A stretch of 64,000 bases of DNA from Evansella caseinilytica (GCF_900107275.1 NZ_FNPI01000001.1:1054001-1118000), one strand, 5' to 3'; shown: positions 53,234 to 62,693, numbered from the stretch's first letter. Numbers and translations are program-made. Notes: generated by a model not told the origin, from the sequence alone.

Positions 53234-54550
53234 ATGAGAATACTTTATGTAACAGAAAAGGTGCCCTTTATTCCTGGAAGTAATGATCAGGCGAGGGCAT
53301 ACCGTCAAATTGAGGGGTTGATAGAAGAAGGTATTCACGTCGATTGTATCTTTTTCCATGATGATTTTATTTATTTTTTACCCGGCAAGGACATTTTGTC
53401 GAAATCGTTTAACAAAAAAACGATTAAAGCATTTAAGCGAAGCAAGCGGCAGTTGTATACTATCTTGGACATCGTCAAAGGTTATCCGGTGACGGTCAGC
53501 AAATACGCGGCACCGGAATTAAACACAGTCATTCGGACGATTTTGAAAACGGAGCCATATGACACGATTCACTTGCAAAGCAAGCTTGCCCATAACCTGA
53601 AGGAGACGGAAGGATTGCCGAAACTGCTGATCGATTTTGTGGAAGCAGATAGCTGGAGCCTGCATGAGCAGATTGATCAAACCGATAACAAAATTGCAAA
53701 ATACATATTAATGGAAGAACACCGGCGGTTGAAGCGCCATGATCGGGATGTTCGACTCAAATTTGATAAAGGCATCGTTCAATCCAGGCGAGATCGGGAA
53801 GAAATTTCGGCTACCGGCGATCAAGTGAAGGTAGTGCCGCATATTCAACTGGTGCCGAAAACGCTTCGGCGGGCGAGCCGTAAAAAAGCGATTGTTTTTT
53901 CCGGAAAAATGAATGCTGCTCACAACATTGCAGCGGCGAAGAGGCTGGTTAACAATATTTATCTTCCGTTGAAGCAGGAAATCGCCGATCTGGAATGCTG
54001 GATCGTCGGGGGGCAGCCGGGGGCGGAAGTAGAGGAGCTTGCAAAAATTGACGGCGTCACCGTCACCGGGTATGTGAAAGATAACATTTCGTATATACGG
54101 AATGGTTCGGTTTATGTTGCTCCCCTTGAATTCGGTACGGGAATCCATCAACAAATTATCGAGGCGGCGATTCAAGCAAGACCGGTAGTCCTCAGTGATA
54201 CGGCCAACAGCGGCATCGGTTTTACGGACAGCAAGGAAGCGAAGGTGTGCGGGACCGATGAAGAATTTATAGACAGCATCAGACAGCTGCTGGAAGATAG
54301 CTCCACCGGCACCCGCCTGTCAAGAAATGCAAAAAAATATGTGAAACGGAAGTTTAATAAAGAGCTCGCCATCCGCTTATTAATGTCCACGTATCATTCG
54401 CTATTGTCAAATCAGCAGGCTGCCGATAGTCTGGAAGCAGAAGCGGCGGTTGCCGAAGAGGAAACGGAAGAGGACAGCCGGCTGGAGGATCAACATGAGG
54501 GAGAAGTGGATGTTTTCATTAAAAAAGAGCGCCACCAATTAACGAGTTAA
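53234..54550 (+). CDS. Glycosyltransferase, GT4-like
   Basis: This protein of 438 residues has the two-domain GT-B fold. The N-terminus MRILYVTEKVPFIPGSNDQARAY is the acceptor half; KAIVFSGKMNAAHNIAAAKRL near 218 begins the donor half, with YVAPLEFGTGIHQQIIEAAIQARPVV near 295, the place of the sugar-nucleotide-binding Glu motif. A Glu-rich tail (about 395-438) is extra. The ATG follows AAAAGGGG. It probably adds a sugar in a cell-surface polysaccharide; donor and acceptor are unknown. Confidence 0.87.
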   Translation: MRILYVTEKVPFIPGSNDQARAYRQIEGLIEEGIHVDCIFFHDDFIYFLPGKDILSKSFNKKTIKAFKRSKRQLYTILDIVKGYPVTVSKYAAPELNTVIRTILKTEPYDTIHLQSKLAHNLKETEGLPKLLIDFVEADSWSLHEQIDQTDNKIAKYILMEEHRRLKRHDRDVRLKFDKGIVQSRRDREEISATGDQVKVVPHIQLVPKTLRRASRKKAIVFSGKMNAAHNIAAAKRLVNNIYLPLKQEIADLECWIVGGQPGAEVEELAKIDGVTVTGYVKDNISYIRNGSVYVAPLEFGTGIHQQIIEAAIQARPVVLSDTANSGIGFTDSKEAKVCGTDEEFIDSIRQLLEDSSTGTRLSRNAKKYVKRKFNKELAIRLLMSTYHSLLSNQQAADSLEAEAAVAEEETEEDSRLEDQHEGEVDVFIKKERHQLTS

Positions 54551-55061
54551 ACGATGCTTCAACGTTAGCGGAGCAAATAAATAATTACTTTCACCTGTTT
54601 CCGGTCGCCAGCCGGAAGCGGGTGTTTTTAGCTTCGTTGAGTATTTTAGAAAACACACTATTTTTTAAGGATATTGAGGATAAAAGCTACCAGGCTTTTT
54701 GGCGGATCTGTTGATCACAATATCGCCAACTGGGCTGATGGCGGTGACAAAAACGGCTCCATCTGCCGCGTGACTGGCTGAAAAGGCGAGAACAGAAAAA
54801 ATTTCAGGCGCCGGAGCTGATGGATAATAATATCACCGTCATTGGAGAAATATAATTAATGTTGTCATCAGATCAAAGTCTGTAGCTAACTTCAATGTGC
54901 GGTATTTACAATTCACGGCAGAGGCAACATTGCGAGAATCGAGAATTATCGTACATTACATCAACGTACAAACAGAAGGAAGAAACAGCGATGACATTCG
55001 CCGAAACGGAATTTCCCCCCTCCAGCAAAGGAATAACGAAAGACAGAGGTTGGTGCCCAAG
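54551..55061. other. Gap before the antiporter gene
   Basis: The 511 bases contain the glycosyltransferase terminator (54592-54629) and no secure gene. An in-frame extension of the antiporter frame upstream to 54897 lacks hydrophobic character and was not included. Confidence 0.5.
54592..54629 (+). terminator. Terminator after the glycosyltransferase gene
   Basis: CACCTGTTTCCGG pairs with CCGGAAGCGGGTG (two wobble pairs), followed by TTTTT. Confidence 0.75.
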
Positions 55062-56024
55062 ATGACATACCTACTATTAATCATTGGCTTCGCGTTATTA
55101 ATAAAAGGAGCAGACTGGTTTGTCGACGGCTCTTCAAGCATTGCCAGGCTGCTGAGAATTTCTCCGATTATGATTGGCTTAACGATCGTGGCATTCGGAA
55201 CCGGGGCTCCGGAAGCAACGGTCAGTATCATCGCTGCATTAGAAGGCAGCCCGGAGGTGACGCTGGCAAACGTTGTCGGCAGCAACATCCTCAATATTTC
55301 TCTCATTGTCGGCGTGACGGCGCTTATTTCCCCCTTGAAGGTGGAAAGCTCGACGATTCGCAAAGAAATCCCGTTTACGTTTTTGGCCGGGATTGTTTTG
55401 CTCGTTTTGATCAGTGATATTTATTTGCAATACGCGGATGCTAATATCATTACCCGCAGCGACGGACTGATTTTTTTAATGTTTTTTTCGATTTTTATGT
55501 ACTATATTTTTGAAGCGGCACGCAAGTCGCGGGATAAAACGTATGAAGAAAATGTTTTGCTTGAGAAGTCGGAGGGCACCTGGGGAAAAAACATTTTACT
55601 CACTGTCGGCGGCATCGTTGCGATTGTTGCAGGAGGTTATTTCGTTGTTGAAAACAGCACGTCGATAGCGCTCAAATTCGGAATGAGTGAAACGCTCGTT
55701 GGGCTCACGATCGTTGCCATCGGTTCTTCGCTGCCGGAACTGGTCACTTCAGTCGTGGCAGCGGTGAAAAAGCAAAGTGAAATTGCCTTGGGGAATATTG
55801 TCGGGAGCTCCATCTTTAATATTTTATTTGTTCTGGGTGCCTCTTCCCTGATTACCCCGCTGGAGGTAAACAACAAAGTTTTTTTTGATGTCTATGTGAT
55901 GATCGGGTTTACAATCATTCTGTTTATTTTTGCAATTACGAAATGCCGTGTGTCTAAATTGGAAGGCATTGCCTTGACATTGACATACGTTGCTTATTTA
56001 ATATATATCGTCGTCAGAAATTAA
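55062..56024 (+). CDS. Calcium/sodium antiporter (CaCA family, YrbG type)
   Basis: This membrane protein of 320 residues exchanges Ca2+ or K+ against Na+ or H+. The two alpha repeats typical of the family are visible: LTIVAFGTGAPEATVSIIAA with GSNILNISLIVG (about 45-85), and LTIVAIGSSLPELVTSVVAA with GSSIFNILFVLG (about 215-260). Ten hydrophobic segments fit the family. The start at 55062 has only a weak ribosome site (AGAGG twelve bases away), but it begins exactly with the first membrane segment. Confidence 0.9.
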   Translation: MTYLLLIIGFALLIKGADWFVDGSSSIARLLRISPIMIGLTIVAFGTGAPEATVSIIAALEGSPEVTLANVVGSNILNISLIVGVTALISPLKVESSTIRKEIPFTFLAGIVLLVLISDIYLQYADANIITRSDGLIFLMFFSIFMYYIFEAARKSRDKTYEENVLLEKSEGTWGKNILLTVGGIVAIVAGGYFVVENSTSIALKFGMSETLVGLTIVAIGSSLPELVTSVVAAVKKQSEIALGNIVGSSIFNILFVLGASSLITPLEVNNKVFFDVYVMIGFTIILFIFAITKCRVSKLEGIALTLTYVAYLIYIVVRN

Positions 56025-56038
56025 GACGAGCCCCTTTT

Positions 56039-57292
56039 TTATGCCAACGGTATTTTAATGGCAAAGCATGTCCCTTTGTTAATTTCACTTGTTATTTCCA
56101 GTGAACAGTGAAGCTGATGAAGAATTTGAAATACCGTCAACATCCCGAGGCCGGTTCCTTCGTTTCCTTTTGTTGTGTAAAACGGCTTGCCGAGCATGGC
56201 GATTTGTTCTTTGGTCATACCGGTGCCTGTATCGGCAATTGTAATGACGGCGAAGTTATTTTTCCGCTCAGTGTACATGTGCAAGCTTCCTCCGTGTGGC
56301 ATTGCTTCAATACAGTTTTTGGTAATGTTTATAAAACACTGGTGGAATAAATGCTGATCTCCGGTGACGAGGTAATCGTCAAGTTTTTTTTCGATGATCA
56401 CGCTGTTCATATTGGCCAGCGGAGTGATGACTTGAATTGTCTGCATCAGCACCTCTTTAATGTCCAGTTTGTCGATCGCTTTGTGATGGGGTTTGGCGAA
56501 GGAGAGGTAGTCTCCGATAATCGCGTTTGCCCGGTTCACTTCGGATATCGATAGCTTTAAATATTTTTCACGCTTTTCTTTAGGCAAATCGGTATGAATC
56601 ATCATTTGTAAAAAGCCTTTCACAACGGTGAGCGGATTTCGAACCTCGTGGGAGACTGACGAAGCCAGGTTACTGACCAGTTCAAGCTTTTCTGCTTCGA
56701 TCAACCGGTTCGTAATCATTGCTGTTTCCTTGATTACCTCGATAAAATACATCGTAAAAAGGATCATGCTCGACTGAAATAAGATACTGAAACCGATGTA
56801 CGGCAAGGGAATGGTCACTTGCAAAACAACACGCAATGTGACATTGACGAAAATCGCTGATAGTAAACCGATGATAGCAGAGTGAAGCAGTCTTTGCCGT
56901 TTATCCCAGGAGCGGAATTTGTTGGAGACGGCGGGAAGCAGGGATAAATGTGCTGTTGCGATAATCAAGGTGAAGAAAAATGCTCCGCTGAAACCGCTGA
57001 TGACAAAACGGAATAGCATTTGACCGAACCATAAAGCAATGCTTACATAAACGCTGCCCAATAAACCACCGACAATCACGGGTACAAGACTTAAGTCGAA
57101 AGGGTAGCCTTCCGAAATGAATATTGGGAAAGCCATACAGCCGATGAGCGCCAGGCTGCCGGACAAAGTCAGCAGCAGCTTTCTCTGTCTTCCTGCCAAT
57201 CGGTATCTATCCAACACCATGGGAACAAACACCAGAAACAGAATAATAAATAGAATGTTAAGGAGTAGCTCGTGAAGAATGTTGATCATCAT
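56039..57292 (-). CDS. Membrane sensor histidine kinase, KinB-like
   Basis: This 417-residue kinase has six hydrophobic segments in its first 190 residues, a HisKA domain with phospho-acceptor His215 in SSVSHEVRNPLTVVKGFLQMM, and an ATPase domain with NCIEAMPHGG and DTGTGMTKEQ. Architecture and length match sporulation kinase KinB (428 residues) of B. subtilis. It is an orphan kinase, convergent with the antiporter gene. With the KinA-like protein at 40160 it supports a Spo0A phosphorelay. Confidence 0.9.
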   Translation of the reverse strand: MMINILHELLLNILFIILFLVFVPMVLDRYRLAGRQRKLLLTLSGSLALIGCMAFPIFISEGYPFDLSLVPVIVGGLLGSVYVSIALWFGQMLFRFVISGFSGAFFFTLIIATAHLSLLPAVSNKFRSWDKRQRLLHSAIIGLLSAIFVNVTLRVVLQVTIPLPYIGFSILFQSSMILFTMYFIEVIKETAMITNRLIEAEKLELVSNLASSVSHEVRNPLTVVKGFLQMMIHTDLPKEKREKYLKLSISEVNRANAIIGDYLSFAKPHHKAIDKLDIKEVLMQTIQVITPLANMNSVIIEKKLDDYLVTGDQHLFHQCFINITKNCIEAMPHGGSLHMYTERKNNFAVITIADTGTGMTKEQIAMLGKPFYTTKGNEGTGLGMLTVFQILHQLHCSLEITSEINKGTCFAIKIPLA

Positions 57293-57770
57293 GGCAACCT
57301 CTTATCTATGCCCTTATTTGGCCTTGTTGTTTTCTTTTATCTTCATCCTCTACCTTAATATTACATAATTTAACGTTATCCTACAAAACAATTTTTAGGA
57401 ATTAAGCACTATGAAAAAAGTATGATAAAATGTACCTATACTTGCTACATTAACTTCTATGATACGACAACTTTTCCGGAGAAAGAATCGTATTTTAACG
57501 AATCTCCTGCTGCGACGATGTCAAAAAATTGTGTTTTTTGCAACTGATTTTTTGGCGTATTGGAAGCGGGAAAGCGCAGTTCTTCCTTTGCCGGCAGGGA
57601 TGGAAACTACTGCCGCCTTTATTCTTCATGCTTTGTCACATTGTTGACAAAGGAAATACCAGAACCGGCGTTGAATAAGTTAACAACGTGAAAGAGCCTG
57701 TTCAAAAAGATGAAAAGCGATCTTTTTGAACAACACTGAAAGTAACATTTTTAACGAAAGGTTGAGAATA
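57293..57770. other. Gap upstream of the esterase gene
   Basis: The 478 bases contain the perfect hairpin at 57700-57731 and no gene. A 62-codon frame at 57459 has no ribosome site. Confidence 0.5.
57700..57731. terminator. Perfect TTCAAAAAGAT hairpin
   Basis: GTTCAAAAAGAT pairs with ATCTTTTTGAAC around an eight-base loop. The preceding GAGCCT and the TGTTCAAAAA sequence equal the end of the dispersed repeats, so this may be a minimal member. It lies 40 bases before the esterase start. Confidence 0.55.
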
Positions 57771-58547
57771 ATGGCGCTGATACATTGTCAATTTTTTTCC
57801 GAAGTACTGACGTTAAGCACGTCGATGACGGTCATCCTGCCTCAGCAGACAACAAACCAAATCGGGATGATAAATACTGCCTTCAGAGAGAAGCACCCGA
57901 CATTATATTTGCTTCACGGTTTCAGTGACGACGATACGATCTGGACGCGTCGAACGTCGATTGAACGTTATGTTGCGGAGTTGGGAATCGCGGTCATCAT
58001 GCCGCAGGTGCATCACAGCTTTTATACAGACATGAAATACGGGAACAAATATTGGACATTCTTGACGGAGGAGTTGCCGGTGCTGGCACGGTCGTTTTTT
58101 CCGTTATCTGAGAAAAGGGAGGATAATTTCGTGGCTGGCTTGTCCATGGGTGGTTATGGTGCCTTTAAATGGGCGCTGCGTCGTCCGGACCAGCTGTGTG
58201 CCGCTGCAAGTCTGTCAGGTGCGCTAAACATGGCGACGCATGGAAAAAACGTTGCTGATGAGAGAATGAAAAATGTTTTTAAGCTGATATACGGGGACAG
58301 GGAAATTGCCGGTTCCGAGGATGATTTACTATCCTTGTTGGAGCGGGGAAACCTTGCCGATGATCCAAAGCCTTTGCTATATCAGTGCTGCGGGACGGAA
58401 GATTTTTTATATGAGGATAATATTGTGTTCAAAGAGCATTGTGAAAAAACTGGATATGAGCTGACAACGGATTTCGGAACGGGCAGCCATGAATGGGGGT
58501 ATTGGGATAACAAAATTCAGGATGTTTTGAAGTGGCTCCCACTTTAA
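57771..58547 (+). CDS. Esterase, alpha/beta hydrolase (tributyrin esterase / esterase D type)
   Basis: This cytoplasmic esterase has 258 residues. The nucleophile is Ser125 in GLSMGGYGA; YLLHGFSDDDTIW is the oxyanion segment; Asp is in CGTEDFL and His in GSHEWGYW near the end. This pattern belongs to the EstA/FrmB-like group acting on short acyl esters or S-formylglutathione-like thioesters. The ATG at 57771 follows AAAGGTTGAG; the frame upstream overlaps a hairpin. It ends before a long bidirectional terminator. Confidence 0.9.
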   Translation: MALIHCQFFSEVLTLSTSMTVILPQQTTNQIGMINTAFREKHPTLYLLHGFSDDDTIWTRRTSIERYVAELGIAVIMPQVHHSFYTDMKYGNKYWTFLTEELPVLARSFFPLSEKREDNFVAGLSMGGYGAFKWALRRPDQLCAAASLSGALNMATHGKNVADERMKNVFKLIYGDREIAGSEDDLLSLLERGNLADDPKPLLYQCCGTEDFLYEDNIVFKEHCEKTGYELTTDFGTGSHEWGYWDNKIQDVLKWLPL

Positions 58548-58552
58548 ACATA

Positions 58553-58607
58553 AAGTGCCAGGCACTCTGTGTTGCTGTAAAGCGTTGCAGAGTGCCTGGC
58601 ACTTATG
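58553..58607. terminator. Bidirectional terminator between esterase and HxlR genes
   Basis: AAGTGCCAGGCACTCTG pairs perfectly with CAGAGTGCCTGGCACTT over a loop of about 18 bases. Each arm is itself partly palindromic (GTGCCAGGCAC). It lies between convergent genes and slightly overlaps the HxlR stop. Confidence 0.8.
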
Positions 58608-58923
58608 CCCATTGCGAGCCCCAAAGTTTCATCTCTTTAAGAATCTTGTTTAATGCCTGCCCCTTTGCCGTGAGAGAATATTCCACGGTTACCGGAACGG
58701 TCGGATAAACGGTCCGGGTCACTACTGCGTTTTGTTCCAGGTGCCGCAATGTGTCTGTTAACGCCTTTGGGCTGATGTTTGGAATGGCTTTCTGCAATTC
58801 ACCGAAGCGTTTCGTACCTGTAAACAAATTTTTCAAAATAAGAAATGACCATTTTCCCCCGATAATATTCAATGCTTTCTCAATGGAGCATTCAATGTGC
58901 AGGTCTTTTTGCGCTTCTTTCAT
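58603..58923 (-). CDS. HxlR-family transcriptional regulator
   Basis: This 106-residue winged-helix regulator shows C-x-I-E-K-A near the start (CSIEKALNIIGGKWSFLILKNL), the helix with RFGELQKAIPNISPKALTDTLR and the wing VPVTVEYSLTAKG. Cys13 at the N-terminus is the conserved thiol with which HypR/YodB/HxlR proteins sense reactive electrophiles or aldehydes. The ATG is at 58923 behind GGGGAGAAACGG. It may control itself and the aldo/keto reductase gene, whose promoters share AGTTACTATA; this is inferred. Confidence 0.9.
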   Translation of the reverse strand: MKEAQKDLHIECSIEKALNIIGGKWSFLILKNLFTGTKRFGELQKAIPNISPKALTDTLRHLEQNAVVTRTVYPTVPVTVEYSLTAKGQALNKILKEMKLWGSQWA

Positions 58924-59433
58924 CCGTTTCTCCCCACAATCATTAATATATAGTTACTATAAATTTTATACTAAATAACCTAATAGTTATTATAACAGTA
59001 CTTACAGAAAAATAGAAGTATATATGTGTATCGTGCTGTACAAAGAAACTGTATTTTTGCCAGGGAGTGCTGACAGTCTACTTGGAGCGGGTATCGTAAA
59101 ATCCCAAATACGGAGAAGGGAAATACCTTTCGAATCTCGAATAATGTCTTGTAACCATGAAATGTGGATCCATTACCACAAAAATCATTTTTTTATCAAT
59201 AGGCTGTACTATATTTATAATGCTTTTGGATGGCTTAATTTGGAAATGGGAAAACTCCTCAAAACAAATTCCATAGTCTGAACAACTGGTTTAATTTCTA
59301 CATTTCCATGGACGAAGTGAGTGACAGCAATGCAAGGTTTGTTTGCTGACGATCCAAAAGCAGTGAGCAGCATTTTTACGAAATCGGTCTTTCAAAATGA
59401 CCCAACAAAAAGCATGCAGGCAGGAGAAGGAGA
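58924..59433. other. Gap between HxlR and hydrolase genes
   Basis: This 510-base gap holds the AGTTACTATA box near the HxlR start and a short frame of 35 codons (59330-59437) just before the hydrolase gene. The rest is AT-rich without recognised features. Confidence 0.45.
58952..58961. promoter_or_regulatory. AGTTACTATA box upstream of HxlR gene
   Basis: TATATAGTTACTATAAATT at about 58947-58965 is followed 22 bases on by TAATAGTTATTATA, a degenerate second copy. Two such half sites before an HxlR-type gene fit self-control. The box recurs at 51642. Confidence 0.4.
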
Positions 59434-59437
59434 GTGA
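59330..59437 (+). CDS. Possible 35-residue peptide overlapping the hydrolase start
   Basis: An ATG opens a frame of 35 codons (MQGLFADDPKAVSSIFTKSV at its start) whose TGA overlaps the GTG of the hydrolase gene in GTGA. The overlap suggests coupled translation, but the ribosome site before the ATG is weak. It may also be the remnant end of a lost gene. Confidence 0.3.
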   Translation: MQGLFADDPKAVSSIFTKSVFQNDPTKSMQAGEGE

Positions 59438-61119
59438 GCAAAGTGGATGAAAAAATGGAGACAACCGTTTATCGAAATGTGCGTGTACCGATGAGAGACG
59501 GCATCACCCTTTCCGCAGATATTTACCGGCCGAAACAGGACGGCGAGTTTCCGGCAATTGTTGTCAGGACGCCGTATTTAAAAACAACGCAGGCTATCTT
59601 TGAAACTGGAACATATTTTGCAGAGCACGGCTATGCAGTTGTTTATATGGATGTACGCGGGCGGGGCGATTCCGACGGCGTTTTTGTCCCGTACCGCAAT
59701 GACGGCATCGATGGCTACGACGCGATTGAATGGGCGGCGGAGCAGCGATGGTGTACCGGTGCCGTAGGGACGATGGGCGGCTCTTATCTTGGACGGATTC
59801 AGTGGTTGACTGCTTTGACAAAGCCTCCTCATCTGACGGCGATGATTTCCGCTGTTACCCCGTCGGATCCGTTTGTGGAGTGGCCGACAGGACTGCCGAA
59901 CACTCAGCACATTTGCTGGACATATATGACGAGCGAACGGGTGATGCAAAATATCGACGTCATCGACTGGGAGCAAGTGTATTATCACCTTCCTTTCGTA
60001 TCGATGGACGAAGCCGCGGGCTTTTCCTCCCCGCAGTGGCGGGAAGAAGTCAACCACACCGAATTGGACGAGTATTGGAAGCATATTTGTTATCAGGACA
60101 AATTTCATCGTATCGATGTTCCGGTGCTGCACATTTCCGGCTGGTACGATGATGAGCAAATCGGAACACCGCTCAATTTTATGGGAATGACAAACAATGG
60201 GGAGACAGAGCATGCCCGCAGCAATCAAAAAATGCTTATCGGTCCGTGGCCGCATCAGATCAACCGTTCTACCACCCTCGGTGATGTGAAATTTGGACCG
60301 GGCGCTGTCATTGATCTCAATGGCTATCAGCGGCGTTGGTTTGATCACTGGCTGAAAGGGAGCGAAAATCAAATCATGGCGGAAGCACCCGTGAAGCTGT
60401 TTATCATGGGGGACAATGCTTGGCGTGAGGAACAGGAATGGCCGTTGGCAAGGACGGACTGGACGCGTTATTATCTTCACAGCAACGGGAAAGCCAACAG
60501 CCGGTTCGGGGACGGTAAACTGACGGCAACGCCGCCGGAGACGGGCAGCTGCGGCAAAGATGAGTACGAATATGATCCGGACAACCCTGTGCCGTTTATC
60601 ACGGATATGGTTTCACACCAAATCGGCGGCCCTGATGACTATCGGGCAGTGGAACGTCGGGATGATGTCCTCGTTTATACCACGGAACCGCTGGCGGAAG
60701 AAATGGAGGTAACCGGGCCAGTTAAAGCGGAAATTTTTGCTTCCTCGGATGCAACGGACACGGATTTCATGGTAAAATTATTAGATGTCCGCCCGAACGG
60801 CGTTGCTCAACGATTAACCGACGGGATGGTAAGAGCCCGCTTCCGGGAAGGGATGGAAAAGCAGCAGCTCATGGTGCCAGGCACCGTATATAAATTTACT
60901 GTCGATTGCTGGAATACTTCCCATGTTTTCGAAAAAGGCCATCGAATTCGAGTGGAAATTGCCTCAAGTGCTTTTCCGAAATACGACCGCAATCTGAATA
61001 CGGGAGATGTTTTAGGGCAGACAACGGAAATGAAAACGGCCGAGCAAACAGTTTATCATGGAGAAACGTATCCTTCCGCAATAATCCTGCCCGTCATACC
61101 AAGGGAACAACGTCGCTAG
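59434..61119 (+). CDS. CocE/NonD family hydrolase (S15, X-Pro dipeptidyl-peptidase type)
   Basis: This 561-residue serine hydrolase has an alpha/beta catalytic domain with nucleophile Ser117 in GTMGGSYLGRIQW, oxyanion residues in YMDVRGRGDSDG, and Asp and His in HISGWYDD and WPHQINR. A C-terminal jelly-roll domain spans about 330-561. Families with this layout cleave Xaa-Pro peptides, cocaine-like esters or glutaryl-amides; the substrate here is unknown. The GTG start has CAGGAG seven bases upstream; an ATG seven codons further in is a second choice. It is probably cytoplasmic, as no signal peptide is seen. Confidence 0.9.
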   Translation: MSKVDEKMETTVYRNVRVPMRDGITLSADIYRPKQDGEFPAIVVRTPYLKTTQAIFETGTYFAEHGYAVVYMDVRGRGDSDGVFVPYRNDGIDGYDAIEWAAEQRWCTGAVGTMGGSYLGRIQWLTALTKPPHLTAMISAVTPSDPFVEWPTGLPNTQHICWTYMTSERVMQNIDVIDWEQVYYHLPFVSMDEAAGFSSPQWREEVNHTELDEYWKHICYQDKFHRIDVPVLHISGWYDDEQIGTPLNFMGMTNNGETEHARSNQKMLIGPWPHQINRSTTLGDVKFGPGAVIDLNGYQRRWFDHWLKGSENQIMAEAPVKLFIMGDNAWREEQEWPLARTDWTRYYLHSNGKANSRFGDGKLTATPPETGSCGKDEYEYDPDNPVPFITDMVSHQIGGPDDYRAVERRDDVLVYTTEPLAEEMEVTGPVKAEIFASSDATDTDFMVKLLDVRPNGVAQRLTDGMVRARFREGMEKQQLMVPGTVYKFTVDCWNTSHVFEKGHRIRVEIASSAFPKYDRNLNTGDVLGQTTEMKTAEQTVYHGETYPSAIILPVIPREQRR

Positions 61120-61304
61120 ACTATTATGTCTTTCAACGAGAGGGAGGCAGCAGCCCAGATACAGAACGCGGGGAGTAGCAGTAGAATGTCATCACCAGCT
61201 GGTTTCGGAGAGTTTTACTCACAGCAGGTGTTGAAAAGATGCAACAGCTCCTGCGCTTTTTGCTTAGCTGTGTTTTGTTGATTGAGAGAGGGAGGGGATG
61301 TCAC

Positions 61305-61865
61305 TTGGACCCATTATTACTTGATTTACCGACGGAATTTTATAGTGAACGGCTGTTCATACGCATGCCGAAGCCGGGGGACGGAAACATCGTTTACGAA
61401 GCAATCTCCGCTTCCATACAAGAACTGAAACCTTGGATGCCGTTTGCCTATAAAGGGCAGACGGAAGAAGAAACAGAAAGCAACTTACGTGAAGCACAAG
61501 CAAATTTTTTGCTGCGTAAAGAGCTGCGACTCCTTGTTTTTCACAAGGAAACCGGGGAATTTATCGCTTCCTCCGGCCTTCATCATATCGACTGGCGTGT
61601 GCCGAAATTTGAGATAGGCTACTGGATAGATAAAAGGCACAGCGGGAACGGCTATATTACTGAAGCCGTACAACGAATTACCGAATTTGCATTTGAAGAA
61701 TTGCAGGCGCGGCGGGTGGAAATTTGCTGTGACGAGCGGAATAAGAACAGTCGCGCTGTTGCGGAACGGCTTGGCTTTTCCCTCGATTGTGTTTTAAAGA
61801 ACGATGCTGTTTCCGTAGACGGGAAAGACCTCAGGAATACATGCATTTACTCGAAAACATCCTGA
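61305..61865 (+). CDS. GNAT acetyltransferase (RimJ/RimL type)
   Basis: This 186-residue enzyme transfers an acetyl group from acetyl-CoA to an amino group, often the N-terminus of a ribosomal protein. TEFYSERLFIRMPKPGDG at the start, EIGYWIDKRHSGNGYITEAV (the CoA-binding motif A) and CDERNKNSRAVAERLGF (motif B) are typical. The TTG at 61305 has GGGAGGGG seven bases upstream; the longer frame from the ATG at 61239 would add 22 unlikely residues. The real substrate is unknown. Confidence 0.88.
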   Translation: MDPLLLDLPTEFYSERLFIRMPKPGDGNIVYEAISASIQELKPWMPFAYKGQTEEETESNLREAQANFLLRKELRLLVFHKETGEFIASSGLHHIDWRVPKFEIGYWIDKRHSGNGYITEAVQRITEFAFEELQARRVEICCDERNKNSRAVAERLGFSLDCVLKNDAVSVDGKDLRNTCIYSKTS

Positions 61866-61955
61866 CAGGTGCTGTACGTCAACATACAGTACATACATAT
61901 GACAGCGTAAATAACCGGGAAGTGAAAACAGTTGTTAAAGGGGGCTTCATCATTT

Positions 61956-62420
61956 GTGGAATATGTTCAGGAACTCCGTAAACTGGTCGGTACAAGACCG
62001 CTGATATTAGTCGGTGCCGCCGTGATTGTCATGAACAGTGATAACAAGATTTTATTGCAGCAGCGCCCTGATGGTGACTGGGGATTACCCGGTGGGCTGA
62101 TGGAGCTGGGAGAAAGTCTGGAAGATACGGCGAGGCGGGAAGTGAAAGAAGAAACGGGGATCAATATCGGAAAGCTCAGGCTGCTGCAAGTGTTTTCCGG
62201 CCCCGAGTTTTTTATCAGGGTGAGCAACGGCGATGAATTTTACGCGGTGACGGGCGTTTTTCTATCGCGGGAAGTAACCGGAGGAAGCCTGCGAGCCGAC
62301 GGGGAAGAATCGTTGCAAGTCGCTTATTTCCACCTTGAAGATTTGCCGGACAATGTAAAAGAAAATTATCAAACCTTTTTGCGCCCGTACATGCGGCAAT
62401 TGATGACAAAACAAATCTAG
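61956..62420 (+). CDS. NUDIX hydrolase
   Basis: This protein of 154 residues hydrolyses a nucleoside diphosphate linked to another group. The NUDIX box is complete: GGLMELGESLEDTARREVKE, then ETG (about residues 49-71). The GTG start at 61956, giving MEYVQELRKLVGTRPLILVG, resembles other Bacillus NUDIX proteins and has AAAGGGGG ten bases upstream. The substrate is not predictable. It follows the acetyltransferase gene by 90 bases and may share its transcript. Confidence 0.88.
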   Translation: MEYVQELRKLVGTRPLILVGAAVIVMNSDNKILLQQRPDGDWGLPGGLMELGESLEDTARREVKEETGINIGKLRLLQVFSGPEFFIRVSNGDEFYAVTGVFLSREVTGGSLRADGEESLQVAYFHLEDLPDNVKENYQTFLRPYMRQLMTKQI

Positions 62421-62596
62421 CCGCTGCTAAACAATGCATGCCCGGATAAATCCACAACTTTCGTATACCGGGGTCGGGGCTCTGTCTGGAGATAAATCCG
62501 CGGTCCCGGACGGATCGGCCTCGCTGCACGAGCGGCACGTTTCGATAACTGTATCTGCATGCGAGCCGCTGATTCCTTTTTTCGCATAAAAGAATT

Positions 62597-62625
62597 TGAA
62601 ACTTTTTTTCTTGAGCTTACGTAAT
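62597..62625 (+). promoter_or_regulatory. Sigma-W-like promoter of the pspA-nfeD operon
   Basis: TGAAAC at 62597-62602 and CGTAAT at 62620-62625 are separated by 17 bases starting with a T-run. They match the ECF sigma-W promoter (TGAAAC, about 16-17, CGTA) and lie 69 bases before the PspA start. In B. subtilis both pspA and yuaF-floT belong to the sigma-W regulon, which supports the reading. Confidence 0.65.
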
Positions 62626-62693
62626 TAGAATAGGATGGTCAAAACCGGGATGTGGAAGCTGCCTGCGGGCATGATGATTCGGGAGGATTGACG

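Noticed and set aside
59578-60480. 300-codon minus-strand frame inside the CocE-type hydrolase gene
   Set aside because: Fully antisense to a secure gene, without domain signs or ribosome site.
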